64,000 nucleotides of DNA from the NCBI GenBank assembly GCA_964035545.1, contig OZ037765.1, forward strand, positions 6,956,698-7,020,697, in the 5' to 3' direction. This stretch comes from Bugula neritina (lineage: Eukaryota > Bryozoa > Gymnolaemata > Cheilostomatida > Bugulidae). Below are positions 1-12,900 of the stretch, piece by piece. The notes under the pieces were generated by a model. It saw only the letters and a list, made by a program, of their open reading frames with translations, made no database searches and was not told the origin of the DNA. How positions within the stretch are numbered: position 1 is the first letter of the stretch; every line of letters starts with the position of its first letter. The position numbers and the translations under genes are program-made.

Positions 1-2270
1 AATGCAGCCCAGTCAGCGCTGAGACGCACAATGGAAGTTCATTCTAAGTCTACCAGGTATGTGTTGTAGTAGTTGATGAGGTGTTATAAACAGTAGATCC
101 ACAAAATTATGTAAAAATAAAACAATTTATGAGTAGGCAACTCCTATTTTTTCATTTTTTTTTCATGCATACAGTTTGAATAAAAAGAAAACTCACACAA
201 GTTTATAGTCGCTATCCCTGTGAGAAACCCCTGATGGAAATGGTTTTTGTTAAAGCGAGCTAAAGACTTATTCAGATGAGGCACAGGAACAATTATGACT
301 GGATGCTCTTCCTAACATCACCAATGGCCTATGTCGGGGTTCGAACCCATAACTTCGTGTTCACTAAGCAAACGCTCTAACCCCTAGACCACGGCTGCTC
401 CCTAGTATAATGAAATTTTTATATAAAAGTTTTTGGTTGTTGAGAGTATGTGGTATTTCCTTGGAATTGCAAGCTTCTGATAATTTGGTATCAAAAATAG
501 AATGGTTGTTGACATCCTTATAGTTCCCATGTCTAATCTGCCACGAAAGTCATGATATAGCGTTGAAGAACTTATATTACAGGTTTTGTCTCATCTGCAA
601 CTACGTGAGCAGAATTATTGACCCAATCACGTCGCGATGCGCCAAGTTCAGATTCAAACCTCTCTCGGAGGAGCACATGGGCAGACGGTATGTGTGACAT
701 AGCATTGTGTGATATAGCATTGTGTGACATAGTGTTGTGTGACATAGTATTGTGTGACATATCGTTGTGTGACATAGCATTGTGTGAGATAGTTTTGCGT
801 GACATTGTATTGTGTGACATAGTGTTGTGTGACATAGTATTGTGTGACATAGCGTTGTGTGATATAGTATTGTGTGACATAGTTTTGCATGACATTGTAT
901 TGTGTGACATAGCATTTTATGACATAGTGTTGTGTGACATTGCGTGACATAGTATTGTGTGACGTAGCATTGTGTGTTTTAGTTTCTACTGTATGAACAG
1001 TAGCCCTGTAGACTGCACAGGTGCAGCTTTTGTAGAGCACGCTACATGTATACTCTTGAAGTTGTTAGAGTACAGGAAATATGCTACAAAACATGACAAT
1101 ACAATCTACAATGCTCTATGGCACCATAATATGCAGCCCATTATTCTTTAATCTTAGCACTGATGCCTGTCATATCTTGTTAGGTTGAAGATGATTGCTG
1201 ACAGTGAGTCTGTAGACATCAATGAAGAAGCTATACAGGCATTACTTGAGTTTAGTGAAGGGGACATGAGAAAGTCTATCACATTTCTTCAGGTACAGAT
1301 ACTTCCAAATTATTGATGGCTAGACTTTATGATCCTTTATTTATTTATAGGATGAAGCATTCTCTTTATTGCACTCGTATATCTGTATATATTATGTTTA
1401 TAAGTATATTTTTATGTCTTTTTGTATGTTTGTATGTTTATGGATATATTATGTATGTATATGTATTTATCTATGTAGCCTATATGTATTTATGAGTATA
1501 TGCGTCTATCAAGCATATCATTTTAAACTCTGAAATTAAAATAACTCTACAATAATTGTAACTGATATGTATAAAAACTGGACTATCATGATTAGGTGAT
1601 ACAATGGGAGATCAGATTACCTGCTTTGATTTTCCACGTAACTTTAAATAATCCCAGCAGTGTAATTTGCAATATGGCCTGTTGGATAATTTCACTGTTG
1701 GGATTTTATGACCTAGCAATATCCTGTCTAGCAGGCCTGAAATGGGGAGTTTATGACACCCGTAATTGCTTGTTCTATATACATGCAGGCACTCCTGTGT
1801 TTTTGTGCCTCTTTTCTGACATGTAACACTACCACCTCAAATATACTCTGGGAAGGTTGGCTCGTATTTCACGTATTGTCAATCATATTGTGTGAATAGA
1901 CTGACTTCTCTTATTGCAGTGTGTGGCTAAATTAAGAGCTGGACAGACGATTGTTAAGGAAGACATTTTAGAAGTATCTGGATGTATTGACCAATCAGTG
2001 ATTGACAATTGGATTACAATCAGCTTTTCTGGCAGCTTTGATCAGGCGCAATGCTTCATTCAACAGGTGATAGCTGACGGTTTCGCTGCCAATCAACTTC
2101 TCAGTCAGCTGCACGACGCTATTATTGCCAACGAACAGTTGGGTGACTCTCAAAAAGCAAAGGTTATGGAAAAGATATCTCTTTGTGACAAGAGACTGAT
2201 GGACGGTGCATGCGAGTATTTTCAACTCTTGGATGTTACTTGTGAGATGATGAAATGTGAGCTCAGCTAA
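1..2270 (+). CDS. RFC4: Replication factor C subunit 4 (partial, C-terminal four exons)
   Basis: Subunit of the RFC clamp loader, which uses ATP to open PCNA and load it at primer-template junctions in the nucleus. The exons are 1-56, 583-687, 1184-1292 and 1920-2270. Splice phases match at all three junctions, and the stop is TAA at 2268-2270. Exon 1 encodes a stretch ending [13 protein letters not shown]. Exon 2 has the RFC-box arginine-finger motif (TSRC followed by AKFRFKPL). Exon 3 has the AAA+ sensor-2 region [13 protein letters not shown], nearly identical to animal RFC4. The last exon is the helical C-terminal collar domain, which mediates pentamer assembly. The N-terminal AAA+ part, with Walker A and B, lies upstream of the window. 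Intron 2 is almost entirely a 15-bp minisatellite that begins at the splice donor. No canonical AATAAA follows the stop. Assignment to RFC4 rather than RFC2 or RFC5 rests on the exon 2-3 wording and the C-terminal length. Confidence is high. Confidence 0.92.
180..405 (-). mobile_element. tRNA-derived SINE, copy 1
   Basis: On the minus strand the element opens with a tRNA-like head. It has an A box (TGGTCTAGGGGTTAGAGCG) and a B box (GGGTTCGAACCCC). Next comes a body containing GGTGATGTTAGGAAGAGCA and CAGTCATAATTG, then a 3' part ending near GCGACTATAAAC. A second copy at 7772-7990 shares head, body and 3' end. It lies in the first RFC4 intron of the window. The body resembles the conserved central domains described for invertebrate SINE superfamilies; which one cannot be decided by eye. 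Confidence 0.78.
689..982 (+). repeat. 15-bp minisatellite in RFC4 intron 2
   Basis: About 18-19 copies of a unit close to TGTGTGACATAGTAT, with one 10-bp short copy near 931. Variant units (ending TTT, followed by TGCGTGACATTGTAT or TGCATGACATTGTAT) recur six units apart, suggesting a 90-bp higher-order period. Because 15 is a multiple of three, the array stays open in several frames on both strands, giving repetitive CDIVL/MSHNT-type open frames that are not genes. The array starts at the RFC4 exon 2 donor. Confidence 0.93.
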
Positions 2271-2533
2271 ATCATTTTGTGCTCAAATTTTCTAAGCATT
2301 TTTTTCATATGTCATAATTTTGTAATATTATAATACTGTAAATATACATATATATTCAAAGGTATCAGCTGCGTTAGTAGATTTTCTTTTGTGTCTACTG
2401 CATTGCTTGTATATGAAAATCGGGAGTACTTTAACCGAGACTGAAGGCTATTTTACTGTGAACCCTTTGTAATTCAAAATTGTGTTTTACTGATTTGCTC
2501 TGCCAGCTGTCGTCAGTTTACAAGGTGACAATT

Positions 2534-5500
2534 ATGCTTAATTTAAAGTTAATTTTCTTCTTAACTGTCTCTTCAATATGCGCTGAGCGCACATTGCGAG
2601 GAACTTGCTCCTACAACAATCATACCTGTGAAATCATAACAGATGCTGGTAACAGTTCCACCGTATCGGATATTTATGAAACGGTGAAGTTAATCTCTCA
2701 AAAACTTGATGAACATTATTTACCTCCTGCAACGTCTGAAGGTAAGGGGCTGAAGCAGCATTCTGTCCAGCAGGTAGATGGTGTGTCATTACAGGAGTGT
2801 GACGAGAGTGCGCTAGACGACTTCACATTGCTGACAGCCCTTCAGCAGCGGATTAATGCAAGAGAGAAACGAATCGCAACTTTACAGAATGCCCAAGATG
2901 AACTCAATGAAAAATTTGAAAATGTGGTTAAAGAAAACGATGAGTACAATTCTACTCTAAATTTGAAGAATAGTCAACTGCAATCCTGCATGAGTGAAAA
3001 TCAGGACACAAGAATGGCTGTTCTGGGTCTAGAGAGAGATTTGGCTGATAGTAAGATGGAAATATTGAGTTTAGAGGAACTTCGTTGGAATTTTAGCGAA
3101 CTAAACAAGAACATGACTAAATGCGAAACAAGTTTTACTGAAGTGAAAAAAGTTTTATCTTTACTTCCACCCCAGCACTCTCTACGTTTAAATGACGTGC
3201 CTGTGAATAGCCCGAGACGAGACAAGCTAACTGCAGATAGTTATATCGAAACATTAGAAAGGAATATTAGAAATGTGATAAGTCACATGAAGGCCCAGAG
3301 TAACACAATCTCAGCTCTGGAACAACAGCTACAAGATGCTCAAGAAGAGCAGAGAAGATTGGAGATAGCTTTGAAGGATCTGACAAGTGATTGTGATGAC
3401 AAATATACCATCTGCGCCAATAGTGTTGCGGCGTGGAAGTTGAGGTATGATGAGATGATGAAGAAACGAAAGACAGTAGTTCAACCACCGCTACAAGATG
3501 ATTGCTTTAGAAGTAAGTAGATTTTTATACTATGCCGAACACCGTAAAATAACATATAATATAAAGCATATATATAATATATTTAGCATCAGTAGAGGTG
3601 AAAATGAGATAGCCTAAGTTCTTTAATTCTTTTATTAAATTTTGGTTTGAGGTGTAGGTTGAAATTCACGGAAGAACATAATTTCTTTTATGACATTTCT
3701 ATTCTAGAACACAGGCTTTTATCAATTTCCCCATTGCTGCATATAATGTATATTGCAATATATAACATAATATAAGGTAACACACAGCATATAATATATT
3801 ATGATAATGGATAGCATAGAAAATGGTGTGCTGCATACTAAAATTGTTGCATTGTTTTGAGTTTGAGATTTACCATCCAATTCAGCTTATCCATATCATT
3901 AAATTTTGTTCAGCTTTGCAAGTTGTGTTTAGTGGGAAATATCCAAGTGATAAAAAAACTTCTTAGTCATTGCCTACTGTTGGTAGGCATACATGACCCT
4001 GTCTTATATCAGTTTAAAGTACATAACTCTAACTACATTATCTGTGTTCTTTCTCCACCGTATAGCTATAGAAGCTGACTTCTGCAGTTTTGAGGAGAGT
4101 GACTCTACACAGGGTGAAACGTGTTGGTTCAGGAAGGTTTCCAGTTCCGATTATTTCTGGAGAGTTGTGAGCAACAGACAGTTGAGTCGACACAGGAGAC
4201 ACAAGTATATTACTGACCACACCTGTGATAGCAATCTAGGTGAGACCTCAATAAGCGAGCTAGACAGCTGGTAATCTTAAGATTTAAGGCTAACCAATGT
4301 AAATATATTCTGTAAGAGTAACAGACAAAGTTTATAGTTTATTAGGTAAACCCAGACAAGCATATAATGTGAGTGTGTAATGGAATGTGCAGAATTAGCA
4401 TATAGTTTAGGATGTAGTTTGAATTGTTCCCTGCATTCATGAGCTTTACTTATTTTTTACATAGCAATTTTTTAGAACTGCACAAAGTAAATGTAAATAT
4501 TCAAATACATTTATATTGTAAGTTTATAGCTATTGTATTTTAAATGAGTTTTTTTGTTGAATAATAATTTTATTTGATAATCGAACTAATTATACTCATT
4601 GTTTAAGACCTAACTTTACAGAGAGAGCACACTAATAGACTCATGAACTAATTATTTGCTTAAAGCAAACACAAATTTATACACACTGTCAGTAGCATAA
4701 ATCGAAGCCTTTTGATTTTTATAAATATTGTATGGATATGTAGTTTTATATTGTTTTATAAAATTCTTTAGTATTTTACAGAGTTGGATTTATTGCCACA
4801 TCATACGTATTGTAGGCCGGTTTCTGTTCTTGGATCTATCAAGGTTGGCGTCAGGTCAGGAGGCTAAGCTGACCACAGTACCATTGTATTCTGAGAAGAT
4901 TCAGTGTTTCTCATTCTGGTACAAAGTTGACTATGAGTTCAACATTGGCAAGTTTTTCCTCACGGTTCTGGTGAGTAGGTTTGCTATGTACACTGCTGTC
5001 AAGCTAATATGACCATCAATAAGTTTTTTATTCTTGTTAAAACATTTTAAAAACTTTATTTTACTTTAAATACAGTACCAACATTTTAAAATGTCTTGTT
5101 TTTTAATGCTAAAGAAAAATTGCATAAGCCTTAAGTTTTCTTGGTTTTCAATGCTGTTCAGAATTTTTTTATTTAATCATTGATGAGATTGATTCTTTTC
5201 ACTGCCTAAACTTCTTATTGGTGTCATATTTACTATTATTTCTGCAGCAGTTGTAGCAACCTGTTGCAACAATACGTCTCTCATCATATTTCAGAATCGT
5301 ATACATTGCCTCATAGACTACATAGTCTTGACACAAAATACGCACAATATAATATGTTTCATTGCAAGGTCAGAAATACATTAGTATTGAGATATCTTAT
5401 ATCTTTTGTAACAATGCATACCAGAAGTGTGAAAGTTAAGTGTGTGGATCATTTTCATCATAATTATGGTGAAAATGATAGCATACTATTGTTATGTGGT

Positions 5501-5961
5501 TTCAAGGGTAAAAGGTTAAGCAACTTGACTACAATAACCTTTTCCAAATCTTTTCTTTCGACACAATAATATACATACATTAACATCATAGTATACAAAA
5601 ATTACTACAAGGTTTACACTTTCATGAGCTCATTATGCAACACATTTCTGTTCAACACTGCGTGACATGACCTATTAGGTATTCATTTTCCTTCTTCAAT
5701 TTTGATACACTACAAGTTTCTAAAATAGCTGGTCATGTGACATTTCAGATGGATACAGGGAAAACTGCCACATTCAGTAATCACATTACTGTGTGGAGTC
5801 AAGACGTGTCCAGGAGGAGAGAGTGGCAGTTTGTGGAAGTTGAAATACCTTTCAGTGTGGGAGAAAATGGCTTCAAAATAGAGTTTACAGCAGAGAGCAA
5901 TGGTGCAGGTTATGTTGCAGTTGATGACTTGGCATTTAAGCAAGGTTCTTGTCATATTTAG
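2534..5961 (+). CDS. Secreted coiled-coil protein with C-terminal MAM domain
   Basis: Four exons: 2534-3512, 4066-4239, 4816-4970 and 5749-5961. Their lengths sum to 507 codons including the stop (506 aa), and all phases agree. ATG 2534 is chosen over the upstream ATG at 2480 because it opens directly into a signal peptide (MLNLKLIFFLTVSSICA). Exon 1 encodes about 326 residues, mostly heptad-rich acidic/basic helix with several N-glycosylation sequons (NHT, NSS, NST, NFS, NMT). Exons 2-4 encode one MAM domain, roughly residues 328-505. It has CSFEE, TCWF, DHT, a G-x-FLFLDL strand, CFSFWYKV, a late tryptophan and the closing GYVAVDDLAF then GSC. MAM domains are extracellular adhesion or oligomerisation modules. 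No transmembrane segment follows, so secretion is inferred. A second possible exon-2 acceptor lies 6 bp downstream (4072) and is also in frame. No orthologue is recognised by name. Confidence 0.82.
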
Positions 5962-6957
5962 CAATTAACAACTACTATTACAGCGTGACACTGCATATTA
6001 TAGGCAGCGCTGGTCTCCTATATCATCCTCATGTTGCATGTTTTACTAACACTATTATCATTTTTGAAATCTTGTCACACATAATTAAATGATATTTTTA
6101 GAATTTAGGATAATATTTCCACACAACACTGATTTTTGTTATAGATATTCAAAAGAAATACAGTTTATCAATTTTATTAAGAATATATTTAAAACTTCCA
6201 CTGCAAGTCTGTAGATATGCTAAAAAAACTTCTATACTACTCTAAGTAAACGTGCATATTATAAAAAAATTAAAATTACAATCAATAGTTGGTGTGTGAA
6301 AAACATAACTAAGTACCACAAACGGTGATTAGCATTAGAATCTTGTTGAGCTGTGAGTAGTCTGTGAAACCAATCACTTGAAAAAACATTTTATTAAAGA
6401 AAATTATTGTATACCAAGATCATTAACAAAATAATTGAGAAAAATAGGAAAAAAGCGGTTGTATATGAAACACATTTTATGGATGTACAGTAGTTGATGG
6501 GTTTTCAAGTCTTGCCAACAACGCCATTTCAAAAAACAGAGATTAAAAGTACACTGCGTTTAATTTATTTTTTACAGAAAGATGTCATGTTGTTGAATCA
6601 AATAAAATTATAAATAATAATGTTTGATATACAATAATACTTATTATTTAACTTCATCTTTGTTGGAGGCAAACTTTAGAGAAACTGTAAGAAATTATCG
6701 GCAGGACTCTTCAATGCATAATTAACTAAGGGGCAAATATACTATAAGAAATAAAATTAATTGAAAAATTAAATAAAGTCTCTTAAAACTTTGATTGTAA
6801 TCATTGGATTCATATAAAGTGCTATAAAATAGAGTAAGAAGACACTGAAAACATCACACTATCAGTGCCAGCGGCTAAAGTGTTGAACTCTGCTTGATTG
6901 GAATTGGTTTTGAGAAACTTGTGCAGTAACCCTGTCCATAGAGATTGCTGAAACTTC
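5962..6957. other. Intergenic spacer between convergent genes
   Basis: AT-rich sequence between the stop of the MAM-domain gene (+) and the stop of the ADAP gene (-). It should hold both 3' UTRs. Apart from short A/T runs I see no coding signal, structured repeat or RNA gene. Confidence 0.5.
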
Positions 6958-9900
6958 TTATCTCTTGCAAGTCCACGCACGAGCCTCTGTCAATAAACAT
7001 CTTCACTTAATTATGATATACAAGCTGATTGTGCAGCAATCACAGCAACAGCGCACCAATATAATACATCATACAATGCATACAGTAATTGATGTGTATG
7101 TGACTTCGTAACTTTATGAAAAACAGTGGTTATCTACGCCACAGCAATCTGCATACAATATACAAGTAATTACACCTAATAAAGAATCAAATTCACACAA
7201 CTTTCGTGGCCATCTTCCATGGTACTACGCAGTGATGATGTAAACAATGCATAGCTGCCTCAATTGGCTAAAACAGAAAAGTATCTCCCAAAACTTGCAT
7301 AAAAAGTAGTTTCCTGATTTTTTGCATGTCAAATCTAATGCATAGTTATTTAATGTAAGCACAAAAACTGCACGTTAGTACTGCAAGTATTCTATTATGT
7401 TCAATGAAAACAACATCCACATAGTTTTTTTCAACTGCTTAAAACGTAGACTAAAGCGGAAATTTTTTTTATAAATTTCTGAACTGAAGAACTCACCAGC
7501 TTGTTCCTGCAAAGACAATGGTGTGGCTAAGACATTCTTGATAGCCGCCATCCACTGCTCCCGCTCTTCCTCGCTCTCAGCTGCAAGCGGGTACTCCCTA
7601 GCCGGCACCCGCAGAGTGAATGGAACTCCGCAAGGAGTGCGGCCATTAGGCACACCGTGGTAAATCGTGCAGTCATCACCAGCTTCCCCAAGGAAGATTT
7701 CACCCCTCGCATAGGCACCCTGAAGTACAATTATATACTAATTGTAGCCTACAATTACTTGCAGGTATATAATTATGGTCTAGGAGTTAAAGCGCTCGCT
7801 GGCTTAGTAAACACAAGGCAATGGGTTCGATCCCAGAAAACGCCATAGGTGATGTTAGGAAGGGTATAAAGTCATAATTGCTCCTTTGCCGCAATAGTGA
7901 AAAAGCCCTTAGGCCATTTAAAAATCTTTTCCATCAGGATTTCTCACAGGGATGGCGACTATAAACCCAAGTCGGTCTTTTTTATACATTTATGGTGCCA
8001 GTTTATGAAAAATCCTGAATTCACACAACCATCAGCAATGAAGTGACTGTTTCGATTCCACAACTAAGTGGGGACAACTTTCACGTTGACTGGGCAACTT
8101 ACCCAAGTAACAGCCTAGTATAACAATTGTATATCATTTTACAACAGTTTATACTTTTGCATAATTTTCTATCTAGCTTTCTTTAAAAACTAATAAATAT
8201 GTTTACCCTTAAAAGAGGAAAGGTGTAAAAGTTGGATATTTGTTTTTATGAGTGCACAACTCCAACTAATGTCAAATAACTTGCTGTGATGGTTTTTCCA
8301 ACACATTAGATTATATAAGATAAAAAGTTCGTGAATTCTCACCAGCGGCTCATCAAAATATATGAGTTTTCTCCTGTCAAATGTGAACCAGCGCCTTTTC
8401 CAAGCATCTTTGAGATCAGGTCCAGTTTTGTACAACCAGCCCTCCAATATGAAGTCAGAAGTTAGCCTCTGTACCAACTCGGACTCCTCCACGTGCGGCA
8501 GACCTATACGTAACCTCGTTAGCTTCACATTACGTATGGCCATATACCAGTCTACTATATCCTGTAAGATAACATACACAGCTTACAAGTAATACTGTGC
8601 AATATATTGTGCAGCAAACATCACAATATATGCATATATGATAGAAAGATTTATGTAACTTTAATTTTGCTGTTTTAGTGAGTAGATTGCCTTTTACTTA
8701 CAAATTATAACCCTAAGAATGCAGTTCACTGTAAGAAACGATGTATTTTATTTGTCAAATAAAATACTTTTATTGTGTGTGCATGCGTAGATGTGTTGAT
8801 ACATTTCACCTCATGCTTATAGATAATAATATGTTCTTATGTGATGTGTTTTGATGTGATTGAGCACTCTAACTGTGGTAATGAATGCAAGTCCCATAAT
8901 TCCTAGACTTACTCGAGCTATATTAGTGTGTTGAGCAACTACAAGGTATAATATATATAACAACACTCTTGGTATTTATCTAGCATATTACTGTGTGATA
9001 TATAAACTTAGTCAGTAAACCACTTCACGCTACATATGCTACAGTCTACGCCATACCTAGTATATTACAATATTTATTGAGAGAATTTACACTACTGTAG
9101 TCCATATTTAAGTTTGAATTGGCTCACTCACAGTAATGGAAAAATTGAGAAAAGCCTGTGTTTTAGATTAGAAATGTAACAAAAGAAGTTATGCTCTCAT
9201 GAGAATTTGAAACCTCGGCCAAACCAAATTTTAATAAAAAATTAAAGAACTCTGGCTATTTAAATTACTCAACTACTGCTCCTAAATGAACTCACATTGC
9301 AGCTAATGTGGGTATTTGATGCAGATATACTTGCATCTGCTAGTCTACAAAACACTAACAACTCAATATTTCTATGCTGTGGGAGTGACAAATGGTGAAC
9401 ATATTCAGAAACATATCAGGTTTAGTCATCAACTCATACATCAACACATTTTCACACCAAACTGCTAACTTACAAAAACCAACATAACTGTCTAACTGAA
9501 GGCAACAAAAACTCAATATTGTTCACATAACAAATATAAAAAAAGGCAAACGACAAAATGTTGATATCCATCACCATCAGACTCTTTGTGGATTGTGACT
9601 ATGAAAAATATCTTTCTTTGCCCAAATTGGTGTAAAAATATCGTTTTACAATGGCAATGACTCCAAAAATGTTCAATATTTTTCTAAAACACTTATTCAA
9701 CGCTAGGTTAGCGTAGGGCCACACGACGCTTTTTACACGTTCGTGGCGTGCGAGAAAACCCGTTTAGCCCAAAAATGGGACTTCGTGAGCGGGATTTTCA
9801 TGCGTCTAACATGCTGAGCGAGAAGTACGACAAGCTCGTGCGTGTTTGCTCTAACTGGCTCATTATCATTTAGCAAGCACACCTTTTTTATTTCAAATTA

Positions 9901-12900
9901 CGTTTTAGCTTTTAGCGAACTGAATTGATACAGTTTCATATAATTTACATTTCCGCTTTTATAATATCTAAAGTCACTTTGCCGATGACGTAGTTTTATA
10001 AACAAACGTCTGTAGGCGAGCAGTAAAGTTTAACGCTAACATCATTAGTTAATAAACTTCCTCACTCGCAACACACGCATTGTGTGTGGCATATCTGAAC
10101 GGGTGGCCCTACGGTTACAGCTGAAGGTTTTACTAAATTAAAAAGAAAAATATTTCAAATGTTGGCATTAAGTCAGCTGACATAAAAGAAAGCTAGCAGT
10201 GTGATGGAATATCAACATTATATGTAACAAACTATATATTGGCAGCACAACAACACACACCATGCACATAACAAGTCACAACAAAAAGAAAAACACTCAA
10301 CATTTTCCTACCAGACACAGCTTCTACCTCCGACATACAACTAGAAAAGTCATCAAAACAATAACTACTTTAAATATTCACGTATAGAATAGAGACAAAA
10401 AGTGAACATTAGCAATAAACTGCCCTTCCTATTTGCTTGTTTTGAAAAGTTTTATTGACTAACATCTAAATTAATAAAAAAATTATTGTGCAGTGTGTAC
10501 TGGGAGATGCTCCCAACTTGCCACAGTGAATATAGAACGACAACTCTAAAATGCAAAGAGAGGTGTGGAGTTGCCTATTTCTGCTTAACTTAGCTTTATA
10601 ATTCTAGTTTGAAGTGTGGCCTGTAAAGCTCGAGTGTTTTAGTTCATAGGGATACAATTTCTTACATTACAAACTTTGATTAAACTATTCGAAAAGCTCT
10701 ACCAAACAGCATTTTGCAAAGCTGTAATGCTCTTATAACAGATTTGTTGGAAGTAGAGCTAACATCACGACATTGGATGATAAAAATCCTGACCTGACTA
10801 GAAGGTTTGTATAAAAAGTTGATCAGTTTAAACTTTACAGTATATCAAAATAATATTCATCAAGTATCTTAGCAGGTACTTTGCTGGTAAACATGTTGAA
10901 CTTCCGTAATTATAGTCAAAACACACAAACAAGAATGCATGATTCAACATCCTAATCATTCAATCCAATTAGTGTTTTCTATTTTTTAAACAATTTGTAA
11001 TGCTAATCTTGCTTTTCGATTTATAAGAGTTTTGAAAACAATGTTCTCAACAAAATATAGCAAGTCTCCCTTCTAAAACGGTTTTTATGTTTGACTAGTA
11101 GATACCGACAAACTATATCACGACATGTGTTTACCTTGCCATCAGAAGAGAAGACATAGATATTACGAGTGTGACCTCGCTGGTCTGGGTACGAGATCTG
11201 CATGCCGTTCAGGTTACCAATCTTACTCGGCACAAAACAGCAATTCAACTTGTCGACGGGCAACTTGGCTTTCGGGCTTTTAGCCTGAAAAAGAGCAAAA
11301 TACGATTTGAGAACAGAGTGCACACAGTGTGGTGAGACACAAACTTCACCACCACTAATACAAACATTTAAATCAGCACATAGTTTAGCACGAAACCTGG
11401 CAATTTATACAGTTTCTTAGCATTTGAAGGTTGCAGTTTTTTAGCTAGCACTGTCACCCAACTGGTGTGACTTAACTGGTGTAACTCAACTGGTGTGACT
11501 CAACTGATGTGACTCAACTGATGTGACTCAACTGATGTGACTCAACTGATATGACTTAGCTGGTGTGACTTGATTGTTGTGACTCACTCTGCCTCAAGAA
11601 AACTGGCCATTACTACTTTGACAGTGTATAATTAATGAAAAAGAATGAGTATTTAGTAAGCTCAATTACTTATACAGAATTTCCTACCAACCTTTGACTT
11701 GTAAACAGGCAACAACAATACTAAGCTGGAAGTTATACACACCCCAATCAAATGAAGCAGGGATGGGTAACTATATACGCTACAGATATTGATAAAACAT
11801 ACAAACATATCTAAACTACAGCATAAATACATGTTAAAGGTGTGTGCACAAGAAAACTGATGTTTCTTCTATATTTTGGGACAAAGTATCTTCAATTGAA
11901 ATCTTTTGCTCACAAAATATGTACCAAAGTCAATTTTTATAGGCATACAATTCTAATAATGTACTTAAGCTGTAACTAAAATATGCACATATGCAACTAA
12001 TGCAGCCTTGCTTTAAAAGAATGCAACATAATACTTCCTATATGAGAATGAGGCGTGTTTCTAGCCATGTTTACCCCTTCTCTGGTGTAGTACATAAGTA
12101 GGTTTTCTCTTCCTCGAAGTTCGAATCTACGAGACAAAAACTTTCCGTCATCTCTACCTCTCTTCATAAGATACCCCGACTTCTCATCCATTAAGTAGAG
12201 CTGCCTTTCAGGACTCTGAAACTCGAGTCTTTCATATTTGGCTTTAATCCACTGTTCTTTTAGCACTCTAAACACACAAAACAGTTGCATACACACATAG
12301 ATATATTAGCTGCGTACAATGTGCCTTATCTACATATATGTGTGTGTATACATGTACAACCAGACATACAAGGGATGCACTGCACCACAACAAAAGTATT
12401 GTACCTACACATGTACACTTACGTTGGAGTGTTTTTATCAGGACGTCTGTAGCATGGCGGAACTGAAACAAGATATTTCTTCGCAGCACTTGCATTTCCT
12501 AGTTCATCCATCGCCTACACATTTTTGTTTGAAGTTAATTATCAATAATTACAATATGTTTATATAATTAAAACTCATCTACATATTCTACAATATGTAC
12601 AGTTGTGTGAAGTGAAGTATGCAACCACACATAGTGTCAAAGATAGATAGACCAAAATAGTCAACAAAACTATTGTGGAAAACTCCTCATCTATTTTCAT
12701 CAATACAGATTGTCACCACTAAACTTTCAAACAGTGAGCGGCATATAGAGCACATAATAATATACGTTCGCAGCTAACAATATACACTTTTAAATACTTG
12801 TGTGTGCTAGAGTAGAGGGCAGGTGTGTAGAAATTGATTTTAATGTATGTATGTTATTATGAATTGGTAACAAACTAGTTGCATTTCTATAATGTTATGT

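Noticed and set aside
572-1040. Four overlapping open frames of 104-128 codons on both strands (CDIVL and MSHNT repeats)
   Set aside because: They are translations of the 15-bp minisatellite; a unit length divisible by three keeps frames open.
5264-5569. 101-codon plus frame in the last intron of the MAM-domain gene
   Set aside because: The flanking exons join in phase without it, and it has no recognisable domain or splice sites at its edges.
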